Below are positions 1 through 8,450 of a DNA stretch of 38,769 bases, piece by piece. Under the pieces are notes generated by a model that saw only the letters and a program-made list of their open reading frames with translations, was not told where the DNA came from and searched no databases. The position numbers and the translations under genes are program-made. The stretch is taken from NCBI GenBank assembly GCA_017439965.1, contig JAFSID010000040.1, positions 1 through 38,769 on the forward strand, in the 5' to 3' direction. Source of the DNA: Clostridia bacterium (GTDB lineage Bacteria > Bacillota > Clostridia > Oscillospirales > SIG627). Numbering within the stretch: position 1 is the first letter of the stretch; each line of letters starts with the position of its first letter.

Positions 1-9
1 TCAGCCTCC

Positions 10-122
10 CCAAAAAGCAAATTGCTTTTTGGACTACATTCATTTGAACGAAAATCGACAGTTTTCTCAAAGAAAACTGTTAGCAAAACAAAGCTTTGCT
101 GTCGAAATTCTTGAATTTCGAC
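10..122. repeat. Tandem array of four short perfect hairpins
   Basis: Four inverted repeats lie almost end to end. The first has 11-bp arms (CCAAAAAGCAA) around a single base at 10-32. The second has 10-bp arms (ACAGTTTTCT) with loop CAA at 58-80. The third has AGCAAA/TTTGCT arms at 82-100. The fourth has 10-bp arms (GTCGAAATTC) with a 2-nt loop at 101-122. The rest of 1-163 shows no convincing gene; an open frame through this region is produced by the palindromes. The pattern resembles the hairpin array at 13203-13399 and the palindromes near the right end. Confidence 0.75.
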
Positions 123-163
123 TTTCGATTATCGTTATAACTAATATTACCACAAATAAACGC

Positions 164-193
164 AAAAAGGAAGAGAAAACTCTTCCTTTTTTT
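164..193 (-). terminator. Terminator of the amino-acid ABC operon
   Basis: A 12-bp stem (AAAAAGGAAGAG with CTCTTCCTTTTT, loop of four bases) sits just beyond the stop of the ATPase gene. On the minus strand the stem ends in a run of T, as in an intrinsic terminator. It could act in both directions. Confidence 0.7.
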
Positions 194-199
194 GCAAAA

Positions 200-931
200 T
201 TATAAAACTTTTGACAAAAACTCCTGAAGTCTGGGGTTTTTGGGCGCTGAGAAGAACTCCTCGGGAGTAGCCTCCTCGGCAATAAGTCCGTCGTCGATAA
301 AGAACACTCTTGAGCCAACCTCCTTGGCAAAGCCCATTTCGTGAGTAACGACTATCATTGTCATACCCTCGCTTGCAAGCTCCTTCATAAGCTCAAGCAC
401 TTCTCCGACCATTTCGGGATCAAGTGCCGAGGTGGGCTCGTCAAAGAGCATTACACGGGGATTCATGGCAAGAGAGCGGATTATCGCAATTCTCTGCTTC
501 TGACCGCCCGAAAGCTGTGAGGGATAAGCATAAGCCTTATCGGAAAGACCGATTCTCTTGAGAAGAGTATTGGCACGCTCGTCAGCCTCCTCCTTGGAGC
601 AGAGTCCGAGCTTTACGGGAGCGATGGTGATATTCTTCATTATGGAAAGGTGAGGAAACAGATTGAAGTGCTGGAAAACCATACCCATATTCTGTCTTAC
701 CTTATTTATATCCGTGCCCTTTGCGTTGATCTGCTGACCCTCAAACCAAATTTCACCGCTCGTTGGTGTTTCAAGAAGGTTGAGACAGCGAAGGAAGGTA
801 CTCTTACCTCCGCCAGAGGGACCTACGACAACCACCTTTTCGCCTTGCTTTATCTCGGTGGTGATGCCCTTGAGCACGTGGATCTCGTTATGCTTACCGA
901 AATCCTTAACGAGATTTTTAACCTCTATCAC
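200..931 (-). CDS. Polar amino-acid ABC transporter, ATP-binding protein
   Basis: Cytoplasmic ATPase that would power the amino-acid importer encoded with it. The 243 residues match the GlnQ/HisP type: Walker [10 protein letters not shown] at about 37-45, Q-loop near 87, signature LSGGQKQR at 140-147, Walker [12 protein letters not shown] at 161-171 and the switch His in VVTHEMG near 197. The start is GTG at 931, 10 nt after AAAGGAGG, and overlaps the end of the permease gene by 14 bp, so translation is probably coupled. It is the last gene of the operon, followed by a terminator. Family assignment is firm; the transported amino acid cannot be read from the ATPase. Confidence 0.93.
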   Translation of the reverse strand: MIEVKNLVKDFGKHNEIHVLKGITTEIKQGEKVVVVGPSGGGKSTFLRCLNLLETPTSGEIWFEGQQINAKGTDINKVRQNMGMVFQHFNLFPHLSIMKNITIAPVKLGLCSKEEADERANTLLKRIGLSDKAYAYPSQLSGGQKQRIAIIRSLAMNPRVMLFDEPTSALDPEMVGEVLELMKELASEGMTMIVVTHEMGFAKEVGSRVFFIDDGLIAEEATPEEFFSAPKNPRLQEFLSKVL

Positions 932-2243
932 TCTTGTTCAGCCTCCTTTCAAGCAGGGTAACGAGCTTGGAAAGTCCCATTACGAGTGCAAGATATATGA
1001 GCGCTACCGCAACGAGCGGCATAAACGCACTGTAAGTAACGCCTCGGATTATGTTACCGCCCTGAGTCAAGTCAACGATTCCGATATAGGATGCAACCGA
1101 GCTTTCCTTCAAAAGAACTATAAACTCGTTAGCAAGAGACGGAAGCACCGCCTTGATGGTCTGAGGAATAACTATGTACCACATAGTCTGAACGTAGTTG
1201 AAGCCGAGGGATCTGCCTGCCTCCATCTGTCCCGCATCAACCGCCATAATACCGCCTCGGATTATTTCGGCAACGTACGCGCCCGAGTTGATACCGAAGC
1301 AGACGTAAGCCGCAATCATCTTCTCAACGCCGAGAGGCATTAAAACGACGAAGTAAATAATCATAAGCTGAACTATAACGGGAGTGCCTCGGATAACGGT
1401 GAGGTAAAGCTTACAGATCCAGTTGAGAGCCTTAGCCTTGCCCGTCTTATCGTGGGTAGTACGCACGATAGCAACGAGGAAGCCGAGCACGATACCGATG
1501 ATAACCGAAATTGCGGTAATGCGAAGGGTGATAAGAAGACCCTTTGCGATATACTGCCAGCGCGCATCGTCGATAAAGTTAAGCTTGAAGGTAGCCTTGG
1601 TGTTGTTCCAAAGCTTCATAATACCCGTTGAAACGTCGGGCGCTCTCTTTTCGTATTCGGGAACAAGCGCCTTCTTGATTCCGTTTGCAAGAGGTGTCTG
1701 CACCGATCTGTCGAAGGTTATATCAAGCGAGCCCTTGAAAACGGTGTTGATAAAATCACGCGATTTCCAGAGAACGAGTTCGTCCTCTTTCTCAAAAAGC
1801 TCAAGAGTCACCTTACCCGACTGAGCGTAGTCACCGCTCTCGATAGCCTCAAGCACGATATTAACCGCGTCAAGACTGATCTTAAGAGCAACTCGTGCGC
1901 GACCGTTTTCATCAACGGTAGGAATGGCAAGAAGCTCGTCTCCGATATCCGCCCACATTTTTTCAACGTCTATACCCTCATAATTACATTCCACCAAAAT
2001 ATTCTTTTCGGAGCCGTAATCAAGGGAAACAGCCTCAAGCTTCAGCATTTCTGCCATTGCAAGCATTGATTTTGACGTTCCTTCAAAATGCTTTTCAACC
2101 GACGAGTCGATAAGCGTCTGAGCCTCATCAAGCGTTATCTCGTTTGCGTAAAGCTCGTTTTTCGTAAATATAACGACCGCTGCGACGGCTATCACTGCAA
2201 CGAGGATTACCGCGAGCGTAATTAATAATTTTTTATTCTTCAT
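918..2243 (-). CDS. Amino-acid ABC transporter permease with extra N-terminal extracytoplasmic domain
   Basis: Membrane subunit of the importer. An upstream in-frame ATG exists at 2306, but the ATG at 2243 is preferred because AGGGCG lies just before it and the protein then begins with a normal N-terminal membrane segment (about residues 7-27). The C-terminal half (about 220-435) is a standard HisM/GlnP-type permease with several membrane segments and the EAA loop ([20 protein letters not shown]). Residues about 28-205 form an additional hydrophilic, acidic domain that ordinary permeases of about 220 residues lack; by topology it would lie outside the membrane. I do not recognise its fold. 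It is the middle gene, between the binding protein and the ATPase. The permease call is firm and the role of the extra domain is unknown. Confidence 0.9.
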   Translation of the reverse strand: MKNKKLLITLAVILVAVIAVAAVVIFTKNELYANEITLDEAQTLIDSSVEKHFEGTSKSMLAMAEMLKLEAVSLDYGSEKNILVECNYEGIDVEKMWADIGDELLAIPTVDENGRARVALKISLDAVNIVLEAIESGDYAQSGKVTLELFEKEDELVLWKSRDFINTVFKGSLDITFDRSVQTPLANGIKKALVPEYEKRAPDVSTGIMKLWNNTKATFKLNFIDDARWQYIAKGLLITLRITAISVIIGIVLGFLVAIVRTTHDKTGKAKALNWICKLYLTVIRGTPVIVQLMIIYFVVLMPLGVEKMIAAYVCFGINSGAYVAEIIRGGIMAVDAGQMEAGRSLGFNYVQTMWYIVIPQTIKAVLPSLANEFIVLLKESSVASYIGIVDLTQGGNIIRGVTYSAFMPLVAVALIYLALVMGLSKLVTLLERRLNKSDRG

Positions 2244-2266
2244 TTTTTCGCCCTGAAAAAATACGA

Positions 2267-2292
2267 AAAGAAGTGGAATGTCCCACTTCTTT
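2267..2292 (-). terminator. Intra-operon hairpin, probable attenuator after the binding-protein gene
   Basis: A 10-bp stem (AAAGAAGTGG with CCACTTCTTT, 6-nt loop) lies between the binding-protein stop and the permease start. On the minus strand it is followed by T-rich sequence (TTTTCGTATTTTTT). Partial termination here would give more binding protein than membrane subunits, a common arrangement in such operons. The partial readthrough is inferred. Confidence 0.55.
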
Positions 2293-2316
2293 CCGTAGTA
2301 TTCCATTTTAAATTAA

Positions 2317-3162
2317 TTATTCAGCAGGAATGTACTTTGCAACGATAGCGTCGATGGTACCGTCGAGAATCATTTCCTCGATTGCCTTGTTTACAGCCTC
2401 GAGAAGCTCGGTGTTCTCCTTGTTGATTGCAGCAGCGTATTCCTCAACTGCATACTCGGTGTCAAGGATCTTAAGACCTGCATCGGGATTTGCAGCAAGG
2501 TAGCTCTTTGCAGGCTCGTTGTCGATGATAACTGCCTGAACGTCGCCGCCGATAAGAGCGAGAACTGCGTCAGCGCCCTTGTTGTACTTGATAACGTTGT
2601 CTTCGCCGTAGTCGCCTGAAGCGTAGATGTCACCTGTTGTGGAAAGCTGTACGCCGATCTTCTTGCCTGCGAGGTCGTCGAGAGTCTCAACGCCGTTGCC
2701 TTCAACTACGATAACGGACTGGATGCCGGTAGCGTAGGAGGTGGAGAAGTTAACCGACTCAAGTCTTTCCTCGGTAACAGTCATACCTGCAAGACCCATA
2801 TCAACGCCGTTGGATACAACAGCGGTGATGATGGAGTTGAACTCCATATCCTCGATAACGAGCTCAAGACCGAGCTTTTCAGCGATAGCTGCAGCGATCT
2901 CAGCGTCGATACCGACGATCTTGCCGTCTTCATAGTACTCGTAGGGAGGGAACTGTGCGTTGGTGCCCATAGTGAGCTTGCCTTCGTTAACGGTAAGCTG
3001 CTTTACCTCGGGCTCCTCGGGAGTCTCGTTGAGGTCAGCGCCTGAAGCGTTTTCAACTGCTTCGTTTTCGCCAGTCTTAGCGTCGTCGTCTGCACAGGAA
3101 ACCATAACGATTCCGGTGAGCATGAGAGTTGCGATGAGTAAAAGTGAAATAATCTTCTTCAT
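2317..3162 (-). CDS. Amino-acid ABC transporter substrate-binding lipoprotein
   Basis: Extracytoplasmic solute-binding protein, family 3 (polar amino acids). The chosen ATG at 3162 follows AAAGGA and gives a 281-residue protein with a lysine-rich start, a hydrophobic stretch and a lipobox-like MVSC with Cys at 23, so it is probably lipid-anchored. An acidic linker (about 24-55) leads to the mature fold, with GTNAQFPPYEY and VGIDAEIAAAIAEKLG near its start, LAGMTVTEERLESVNFS, and a C-terminal TIDAIVAKYIP. It is the first gene of the importer operon, with its own promoter at 3209-3238. The ligand is not certain; the family also includes cystine and basic amino-acid binders. Confidence 0.93.
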   Translation of the reverse strand: MKKIISLLLIATLMLTGIVMVSCADDDAKTGENEAVENASGADLNETPEEPEVKQLTVNEGKLTMGTNAQFPPYEYYEDGKIVGIDAEIAAAIAEKLGLELVIEDMEFNSIITAVVSNGVDMGLAGMTVTEERLESVNFSTSYATGIQSVIVVEGNGVETLDDLAGKKIGVQLSTTGDIYASGDYGEDNVIKYNKGADAVLALIGGDVQAVIIDNEPAKSYLAANPDAGLKILDTEYAVEEYAAAINKENTELLEAVNKAIEEMILDGTIDAIVAKYIPAE

Positions 3163-3208
3163 GATAATTTTCCTTTCGATATTATTTAATAATAATTTCA
3201 CTTTTATA

Positions 3209-3238
3209 ATTATACAACACAACCGTATAAAAAATCAA
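3209..3238 (-). promoter_or_regulatory. Promoter of the amino-acid ABC operon
   Basis: On the minus strand, TTGATT (3233-3238) and TATAAT (3209-3214) are 18 bp apart, about 45 bp upstream of the binding-protein start. The stretch 3239-3418 up to the Rnf promoter is AT-rich, with long T runs, and shows no gene. Confidence 0.6.
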
Positions 3239-3418
3239 TACCTTTTTTTACTTTTTTTATTTTTTATCCAATTTATTTCATTTTTACCGATTTTTATGAA
3301 TTTATCCAAATCGTTCGAATTCGGCAAAGTATGTGAAAAAATTAACCGCTTTTGATAAACATTTCACAAAGAAGCACTGTTTTGCAGTAATTTTTTCAGT
3401 TTTTCTGCCGTTCAACTG

Positions 3419-3447
3419 TTGAAATTACAGTCGGAAATTGATATAAT
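3419..3447 (+). promoter_or_regulatory. Promoter of the rnf operon
   Basis: TTGAAA (3419-3424), a 17-bp spacer, then a perfect TATAAT (3442-3447). This is a strong sigma-A type promoter about 25 bp before the start of rnfC. No other clear promoter is seen within the six-gene operon. Confidence 0.75.
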
Positions 3448-3472
3448 ATAAAATTGAAGGAGTGTGAATAAT

Positions 3473-4774
3473 TTGGCTTTTACTTTTAAGGGAGGACTTC
3501 ATCCCGAGGAAAATAAAATCACGGCAAAAGTCCCTATCGAGCAAATGCCCGAGCCATCGAGAGTTGCAATTGCAATGTCTCAGCATATAGGCGTCCCGTC
3601 TCTTCCTACAGTCAAGAAGGGAGACTACGTATATAAGGGACAGTGTATCGGTAAAAACGATGCAGGTCTCTCCTGCCCCGTTCACGCAAGCGTATCGGGA
3701 ACGGTCGTGGGAATTGAGGACAGAGTTAACTTTATGGGTCAGAAGACTCAATACGTTATTATAGAAAACGATTACAAGGGCGAGCTTGACCCGTCTATCG
3801 CGCCTTTTCCGAAGCCTCTTGACGAGGCAACGCTTGAGGAGATAGTAGAGTGTGTCAAGAATGCAGGCATCTCGGGTATGGGCGGTGCTACCTTCCCTAC
3901 TCATTTTAAGATTGCAGGCGCACGCGACAGAGTTGACAAGCTTATCGTAAACTGCTGTGAATGTGAGCCCTACATTACCGCAAACCACCGCCTTATGCTT
4001 GAAAAGGGCGACGAAATAATCGGCGGTGCAAAAATCGTTATGCAGGCTCTCGGGCTCAAGGCGTGCGATATCGCCGTCGAGGATAACAAGAAGGATGCAA
4101 TAGAGCATCTCAAGACGAGAATTGCGGACGGCGACGGCATCAGAGTCTGCACCATGAAGACTAAATACCCACAGGGTGACGAGAGACAGCTCATCTACGC
4201 CCTTGACAAGATAGAAATACCGACGGGTAAGCTTCCCGCAGACGTGGGAAGGATAGTCATCAACGCCGAGACCTCCTCGGCAATATACCGCGCCTTTACA
4301 ACGGGTATGCCTCTCATCGAGAGAATAATCACCGTGACGGGCGCCGTTGCAGACCCCAAGAATCTGAGAGTCCCTCTCGGCACGAGCGTTTCGGAGATTG
4401 CCGAATACTGCGGAGGCTATACGGGAGAGATTGAAAAGATAATCAGCGGAGGTCCTATGATGGGTCAGGCGCTCTGGAATGAGGACACCGCCGTTGCAAA
4501 GGGCACCTCCTCACTCATCTTTATGCTGAAAGAAGAGAAAAAGACTCTCCCCGAGGCTTGTATACATTGCGGAAAGTGTGTTGCATCCTGTCCCATGCAC
4601 TTAATGCCCTGCTATCTCGCCCTCTTCACCAAAAACGACGACGTTGAGTCCCTCAAGGAATTTGACGTTATGTCCTGCGTTGAGTGTGGCTGCTGTACCT
4701 ATCAGTGCCCGGGTAACGTGCCGATAGTACAGTACATCCGCGCCGCTAAGGGCAAGGTCAAAAAATCCATGTGA
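3473..4774 (+). CDS. rnfC: Rnf complex subunit RnfC (NADH-binding, iron-sulfur)
   Basis: Peripheral subunit of the ion-translocating ferredoxin:NAD oxidoreductase, where NAD is reduced on the cytoplasmic face. A GTG at 3464 is in frame but only 1 nt from AAGGAG (3457-3462); the TTG at 3473, 10 nt away, gives the family-like N-terminus MAFTFKGGLHPEENK and is preferred (433 residues). Visible features are an early FKGGLHP motif, GGATFPTHFK near residue 136 typical of the Nqo1-like flavin/NADH domain, and two C-terminal 4Fe-4S clusters (CIHCGKCVASCP from about 363; CVECGCCTYQCP from about 402). It is the first gene of rnfCDGEAB. Confidence 0.95.
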   Translation: MAFTFKGGLHPEENKITAKVPIEQMPEPSRVAIAMSQHIGVPSLPTVKKGDYVYKGQCIGKNDAGLSCPVHASVSGTVVGIEDRVNFMGQKTQYVIIENDYKGELDPSIAPFPKPLDEATLEEIVECVKNAGISGMGGATFPTHFKIAGARDRVDKLIVNCCECEPYITANHRLMLEKGDEIIGGAKIVMQALGLKACDIAVEDNKKDAIEHLKTRIADGDGIRVCTMKTKYPQGDERQLIYALDKIEIPTGKLPADVGRIVINAETSSAIYRAFTTGMPLIERIITVTGAVADPKNLRVPLGTSVSEIAEYCGGYTGEIEKIISGGPMMGQALWNEDTAVAKGTSSLIFMLKEEKKTLPEACIHCGKCVASCPMHLMPCYLALFTKNDDVESLKEFDVMSCVECGCCTYQCPGNVPIVQYIRAAKGKVKKSM

Positions 4775-4788
4775 AAGGAAACGTAAAA

Positions 4789-5772
4789 ATGTCATTACTT
4801 AAGGTTTCATCCTCACCTCACGTAAGGCACGAGGATACCACGAGAATAATTATGAGTGACGTCGTTATAGCACTTATACCGTCACTTATATTCGGTGTTT
4901 ACGTCTTCGGACTCCGCGCACTGTTTTTAACTCTGATATCCGTCTTGACCTGCGTTTTGAGTGAGGCTATATACAACAAGCTTATGAAGAAGCCCTCGAC
5001 CGTGCGCGATATGTCCGCAGTAGTCAGCGGTATTCTTCTCGCCTTCAACCTCCCCGTCACCGCACCTGCGTGGCTTCCCGTTATCGGCGGTATATTCGCA
5101 ATGATAATCGTCAAGGCACTCTTCGGCGGTATCGGTAAAAACATTATGAACCCCGTGCTTGCGGCAAGAGTTTTCCTCTTTGCCTCCTGGCCCTCTCATA
5201 TGACCAGATACTCGGCACCTCTTGAAAGCGTCAACTCCTTTATGATAGGAGCGCCCGACGCAGTATCAAGTGCCACCACTCTCACCGACCTCAAAAACGG
5301 AATTATCCCGAGCGTAGACCTTTTCGACCTTATCCTCGGAAAGACGGCGGGCTGTATCGGTGAGGTCTCCTCACTTCTTCTCCTTGCAGGCGGACTTTAT
5401 CTGCTGGTCAGAAGAATTATCACCTGGCACATCCCCGTATCGTTTATCGCAACCGTTGCCGTGCTTACCCTCGCATTTGCGCCCGACGGTGTGTCGAATA
5501 TCACCTTTATGCTTTATGAATTATTCAGCGGAGGTCTTATTCTCGGCGCGGTATTTATGGCAACCGATTACGTAACCTCGCCCGTTACCCGAGGAGGCAG
5601 AATAATCTTCGGTATCGGCTGCGGTCTCATGACGGTTTTCATACGCTTCTTCGGTGGATATCCCGAGGGCGTTTCCTTCGCAATACTTATTATGAACTTA
5701 TTCGTATGGTATCTCGACCGTGCGTTTAAGCCGACGAAATTCGGAGGAGGACGAAAGAATGCAAAAGCTTAA
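4789..5772 (+). CDS. rnfD: Rnf complex membrane flavoprotein RnfD
   Basis: Integral membrane subunit carrying covalently bound FMN. The ATG at 4789 follows AAAGGAAA and is 15 bp after rnfC; an in-frame ATG at 4771 lacks a good ribosome site. The 327-residue protein is strongly hydrophobic, with about nine to ten membrane segments, GKNIMNPVLAAR near 117-127 and MATDYVTSPVT near 257-267, both typical of the RnfD/NqrB family. The flavinylation motif reads SSATTL at 160-165, so the usual SGATxL has Ser in place of Gly; Thr163 aligns with the flavin-carrying Thr. The gene overlaps rnfG by 14 bp. Confidence 0.95.
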   Translation: MSLLKVSSSPHVRHEDTTRIIMSDVVIALIPSLIFGVYVFGLRALFLTLISVLTCVLSEAIYNKLMKKPSTVRDMSAVVSGILLAFNLPVTAPAWLPVIGGIFAMIIVKALFGGIGKNIMNPVLAARVFLFASWPSHMTRYSAPLESVNSFMIGAPDAVSSATTLTDLKNGIIPSVDLFDLILGKTAGCIGEVSSLLLLAGGLYLLVRRIITWHIPVSFIATVAVLTLAFAPDGVSNITFMLYELFSGGLILGAVFMATDYVTSPVTRGGRIIFGIGCGLMTVFIRFFGGYPEGVSFAILIMNLFVWYLDRAFKPTKFGGGRKNAKA

Positions 5773-6298
5773 GTTTTTAAAGCCCGCCCTCTCACTCCTT
5801 ATAATAACCGTTGGCGTTGCCCTTCTTCTCTCTCTTGTAAATCACATTACCGCCGACAGAATAGTCGAAAACAACCTCCGTGAAAAGCGCGAAGCAATCG
5901 CGCGTATCTTCCCCGAGGTAGACGTTTTTGAGACGGCGGAAATATCCGACCTTCCCACCACCGTCAAGGAGGTAGGCACGGTAAAGGACTCCGACGGCAG
6001 TACAATCGGCTATTACGCCGAAATAGCGCCCGTCGGCTTTAAGGACAGCATCAATATGATAGTAGGTACCGATATAAACGGCAGTGTTACAGAGGTAGTA
6101 TGTCTTTCCTCATCCGAGACTGCGGGAGTCGGTACTAAGGCTACCACGCCCGAATATCTCACACGCTTCACCTCTCTTGACTCAGAGCGTGCAAAAACGG
6201 TTGACACCATAACGGGTGCAACTATTTCCTCAAAGGCGGTAAGACTCGGCGTAAGCGAGGCTTGTGTAGCCGTCAGTATGGTAAAGGAGGCTGAATAA
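5759..6298 (+). CDS. rnfG: Rnf complex flavoprotein RnfG
   Basis: FMN-bearing subunit with a single N-terminal membrane anchor (about residues 8-28) and an extracytoplasmic domain. The ATG at 5759 sits inside the end of rnfD, 8 nt after GGAGGAGG, and gives 179 residues. The FMN-binding domain ends in DTITGATISSKAV; TGAT at 152-155 is the flavinylation motif with Thr155 as the expected attachment site. TSLDSERAKTVDTITG is typical of the family. The stop overlaps the start of rnfE (TAATG). Confidence 0.94.
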   Translation: MQKLKFLKPALSLLIITVGVALLLSLVNHITADRIVENNLREKREAIARIFPEVDVFETAEISDLPTTVKEVGTVKDSDGSTIGYYAEIAPVGFKDSINMIVGTDINGSVTEVVCLSSSETAGVGTKATTPEYLTRFTSLDSERAKTVDTITGATISSKAVRLGVSEACVAVSMVKEAE

Positions 6299-6924
6299 TG
6301 GAAAAGACGAACATAAAAAAGATAGTCTCCGACGGCTTACTCTATAAAAACCCCATTCTCGTTCAGCTTCTCGGCATCTGCGCGACCCTTGCGGTCACGA
6401 CCTCGGTAACTAACGGAATTGCAATGGGACTTTCCACGACGGCGGTACTCGTTTGTTCAAACCTTTTTATATCACTTCTTCGTAAATTTATTATGAAGGA
6501 GGTCAGAATTGCCTCCTACATAGTCGTAATCTCAGGCTTCGTTACGGCGGTAGAGCTTCTCATCAAGGCGTTTCTCCCCGAAATCAACAAGTCACTCGGA
6601 GTATTCATTCCCCTTATAGTCGTAAACTGTATCATACTTTCCCGTGCGGAAAGCTTTGCCTCCAAGAATTCACCGCTCTTCTCGGTGCTTGACGGACTTT
6701 TTATGGGTCTTGGCTTCACGGCGGCGCTCATATGCGTTTCGGCAATCCGTGAGCTTATCGGTGCGGGAAGCCTTCTCGGATACAGAATACTTCCCGAGAG
6801 CTACGAGCCTGCACTCATATTCATAATGTCGGCAGGCGCTTTCTTCACGCTCGCATTCGTGGTTGCGGGAGTCAACAAGCTCCTTGCAGTACTTGACAAA
6901 AAGCACAGGAAGGAGGAGCAGTAA
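6298..6924 (+). CDS. rnfE: Rnf complex membrane subunit RnfE
   Basis: Integral membrane subunit of 208 residues with about six membrane segments, homologous to RnfA and NqrD. LLGICATLAVTTSVTNG (Cys28) and VVNCIILSRAESFA hold the two conserved cysteines that, with those of RnfA, are known to bind an iron-sulfur cluster within the membrane. The start overlaps the rnfG stop by one base and its stop overlaps the rnfA start in the same way, indicating coupled translation and equal amounts of the subunits. Confidence 0.95.
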   Translation: MEKTNIKKIVSDGLLYKNPILVQLLGICATLAVTTSVTNGIAMGLSTTAVLVCSNLFISLLRKFIMKEVRIASYIVVISGFVTAVELLIKAFLPEINKSLGVFIPLIVVNCIILSRAESFASKNSPLFSVLDGLFMGLGFTAALICVSAIRELIGAGSLLGYRILPESYEPALIFIMSAGAFFTLAFVVAGVNKLLAVLDKKHRKEEQ

Positions 6925-7508
6925 TGGAATTTAAAGAGCTTTTGCTTATTGCCTTTGCGGCAATAGTCACCGAAAACTTCATCTTCTCTCGCTTTATGGG
7001 TATCTGCCCCTTCTTAGGCGTATCCGAAAAGCCGTCAACGGCGGCTGGCATGGGCTTTGCGGTAATGTTCGTTATGACCCTCTCCTCCGCACTGACCTGG
7101 CTTGTGTACCATTTTGTACTGATTCCTAACGAGCTTGAGTATCTGCAAACCATTGCCTTTATTCTCATAATTGCGAGTCTCGTGCAGATAATCGAAATGT
7201 TTCTCAAAAAATTCGTCCCCGTGCTTTACCGTGCGCTCGGCGTATATCTTCCCCTTATCACCACCAACTGCGCGGTACTCGGCTCGGCTCTCATCAACAT
7301 TCAGAAGGATTACTCCTTCATTGAGTCGGTGACCTTCGGTCTCACCGCCGCAATAGGCTTCACCGTTGCCATTCTCATATTCGCAGGCGTTCGCGCAAGG
7401 CTTCGCTTTGCAGAGCCTCCCAAGGCATTCCGCGGAATCCCGATACTGCTTCTTTCAGCAGGTCTTATCGCAATGGCTTTCTCGGGCTTTTCGGGAATCT
7501 CTCTTTAA
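6924..7508 (+). CDS. rnfA: Rnf complex membrane subunit RnfA
   Basis: Integral membrane subunit of 194 residues, about six membrane segments, sister of RnfE. NFIFSRFMGICPFLGVS (Cys28) and PLITTNCAVLG carry the two conserved cysteines used with RnfE for the membrane iron-sulfur cluster. A GGAGG sequence near 6910 lies ahead of the overlapping TAATG start. The gap to rnfB is 12 bp. Confidence 0.95.
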   Translation: MEFKELLLIAFAAIVTENFIFSRFMGICPFLGVSEKPSTAAGMGFAVMFVMTLSSALTWLVYHFVLIPNELEYLQTIAFILIIASLVQIIEMFLKKFVPVLYRALGVYLPLITTNCAVLGSALINIQKDYSFIESVTFGLTAAIGFTVAILIFAGVRARLRFAEPPKAFRGIPILLLSAGLIAMAFSGFSGISL

Positions 7509-7520
7509 GGAGGTATTACT

Positions 7521-8357
7521 ATGACAGGTATTTTAACTGCTGTTTTATGGTTTTTGCTCATAGGAGGCGTGCTCGGAGTAGCCCTCTCCTTTGCGGCAAA
7601 GTATCTCTCGGTTAAGGAAGACCCGAGAATCGAGGAAATCACAGAAGCACTTCCGGGTGCCAACTGCGGAGGCTGCGGTCACGCAGGCTGTGCCGCTCTT
7701 GCCGAGGCAATTACCAAGGGCGAGGCTCTTCCGTCGGCGTGTGCCGTGCTTGACCCTGACGGAGTTGAAAAAATTTCCGAAATAATGGGAATAAAGGTTG
7801 AACACGCAAAGAAAACGGTTGCCCACGTTATGTGCTCGGGCACCTGCTCGGTGGCTCGCAAGAAATACGCCTATGAGGGCGTACACGATTGCGTTGCGGC
7901 TGACAGACTTGCAGGCGGTGACAAGCTTTGTCCCAACGGCTGTATGGGTCTTGGCACTTGCGTGGCACACTGTAAATTCGACGCAATAAAAATAATCGAC
8001 GGCTGTGCGGTGGTTGACCGCTCGCTCTGTCGCTCCTGCGGAGTATGCGTTGCCTCCTGCCCCAAGGGACTTATAAGCCTTATTCCTTACGATTCGGTTT
8101 ACGCGGTTGCCTGTACCTCGGCTGAGCTTGGCGCGGTAACCAGAAAATCCTGCGACGTCGGTTGTATCGGCTGTAAGATTTGTGAAAAGAACTGTGAATT
8201 TGAGGCAATCAAGGTCGAAAAGGGTCACGCTAAGATAAACTATGAGCTTTGTACCTCCTGCGGCAAATGTGCAGAGGTATGTCCCAGAAAGATTATCCGC
8301 AACACTCACGGTAAGCCTTCGGTTAAAATTGAAGAAAAGATTGAAGAAACCGTATAA
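7521..8357 (+). CDS. rnfB: Rnf complex polyferredoxin RnfB
   Basis: Electron-input subunit that accepts electrons from reduced ferredoxin. The 278-residue protein has an N-terminal membrane anchor (about 4-26), then the Fe4S4 domain CGGCGHAGC with a fourth Cys (C49, C52, C57, C74), further cysteines at 105-151, and ferredoxin-type clusters at C170-C180, C211-C225 and C244-C254. The start follows AAGGAGGT. It ends rnfCDGEAB, the same order as in acetogenic clostridia. A 274-codon open frame on the opposite strand is a by-product of codon use and is not called. Confidence 0.95.
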   Translation: MTGILTAVLWFLLIGGVLGVALSFAAKYLSVKEDPRIEEITEALPGANCGGCGHAGCAALAEAITKGEALPSACAVLDPDGVEKISEIMGIKVEHAKKTVAHVMCSGTCSVARKKYAYEGVHDCVAADRLAGGDKLCPNGCMGLGTCVAHCKFDAIKIIDGCAVVDRSLCRSCGVCVASCPKGLISLIPYDSVYAVACTSAELGAVTRKSCDVGCIGCKICEKNCEFEAIKVEKGHAKINYELCTSCGKCAEVCPRKIIRNTHGKPSVKIEEKIEETV

Positions 8358-8362
8358 ACCTA

Positions 8363-8391
8363 TGGACAAATTCCATAATTTTGTGTATAAT
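8363..8391 (+). promoter_or_regulatory. Promoter-like sequence just before a terminator hairpin
   Basis: TGGACA (8363-8368), 17 bp, TATAAT (8386-8391). It points into the hairpin at 8410-8441, so any transcript would be only about 45 nt. A small inverted repeat TATGGA/TCCATA (8361-8377) covers the -35 element. It may be a cryptic match. Confidence 0.35.
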
Positions 8392-8409
8392 TAAATAGGC
8401 GGTAAAAGA

Positions 8410-8441
8410 AAAATCCATCACGGCTTACCGTGATGGATTTT
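8410..8441. terminator. Bidirectional terminator between rnfB and spoVG
   Basis: A 14-bp perfect stem (AAAATCCATCACGG and its complement) with loop CTTA. T-rich on both strands, so it can end both converging transcripts. Confidence 0.8.
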
Positions 8442-8450
8442 CAATTGCTC

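Noticed and set aside
780..1343. 187-codon plus-strand frame across the ABC permease and ATPase genes
   Set aside because: Shadow of two well-supported genes; no ribosome site or protein motif.
7545..8369. 274-codon minus-strand frame opposite rnfB
   Set aside because: rnfB is certain from its cysteine motifs; the antisense frame has no family features and arises from codon bias.
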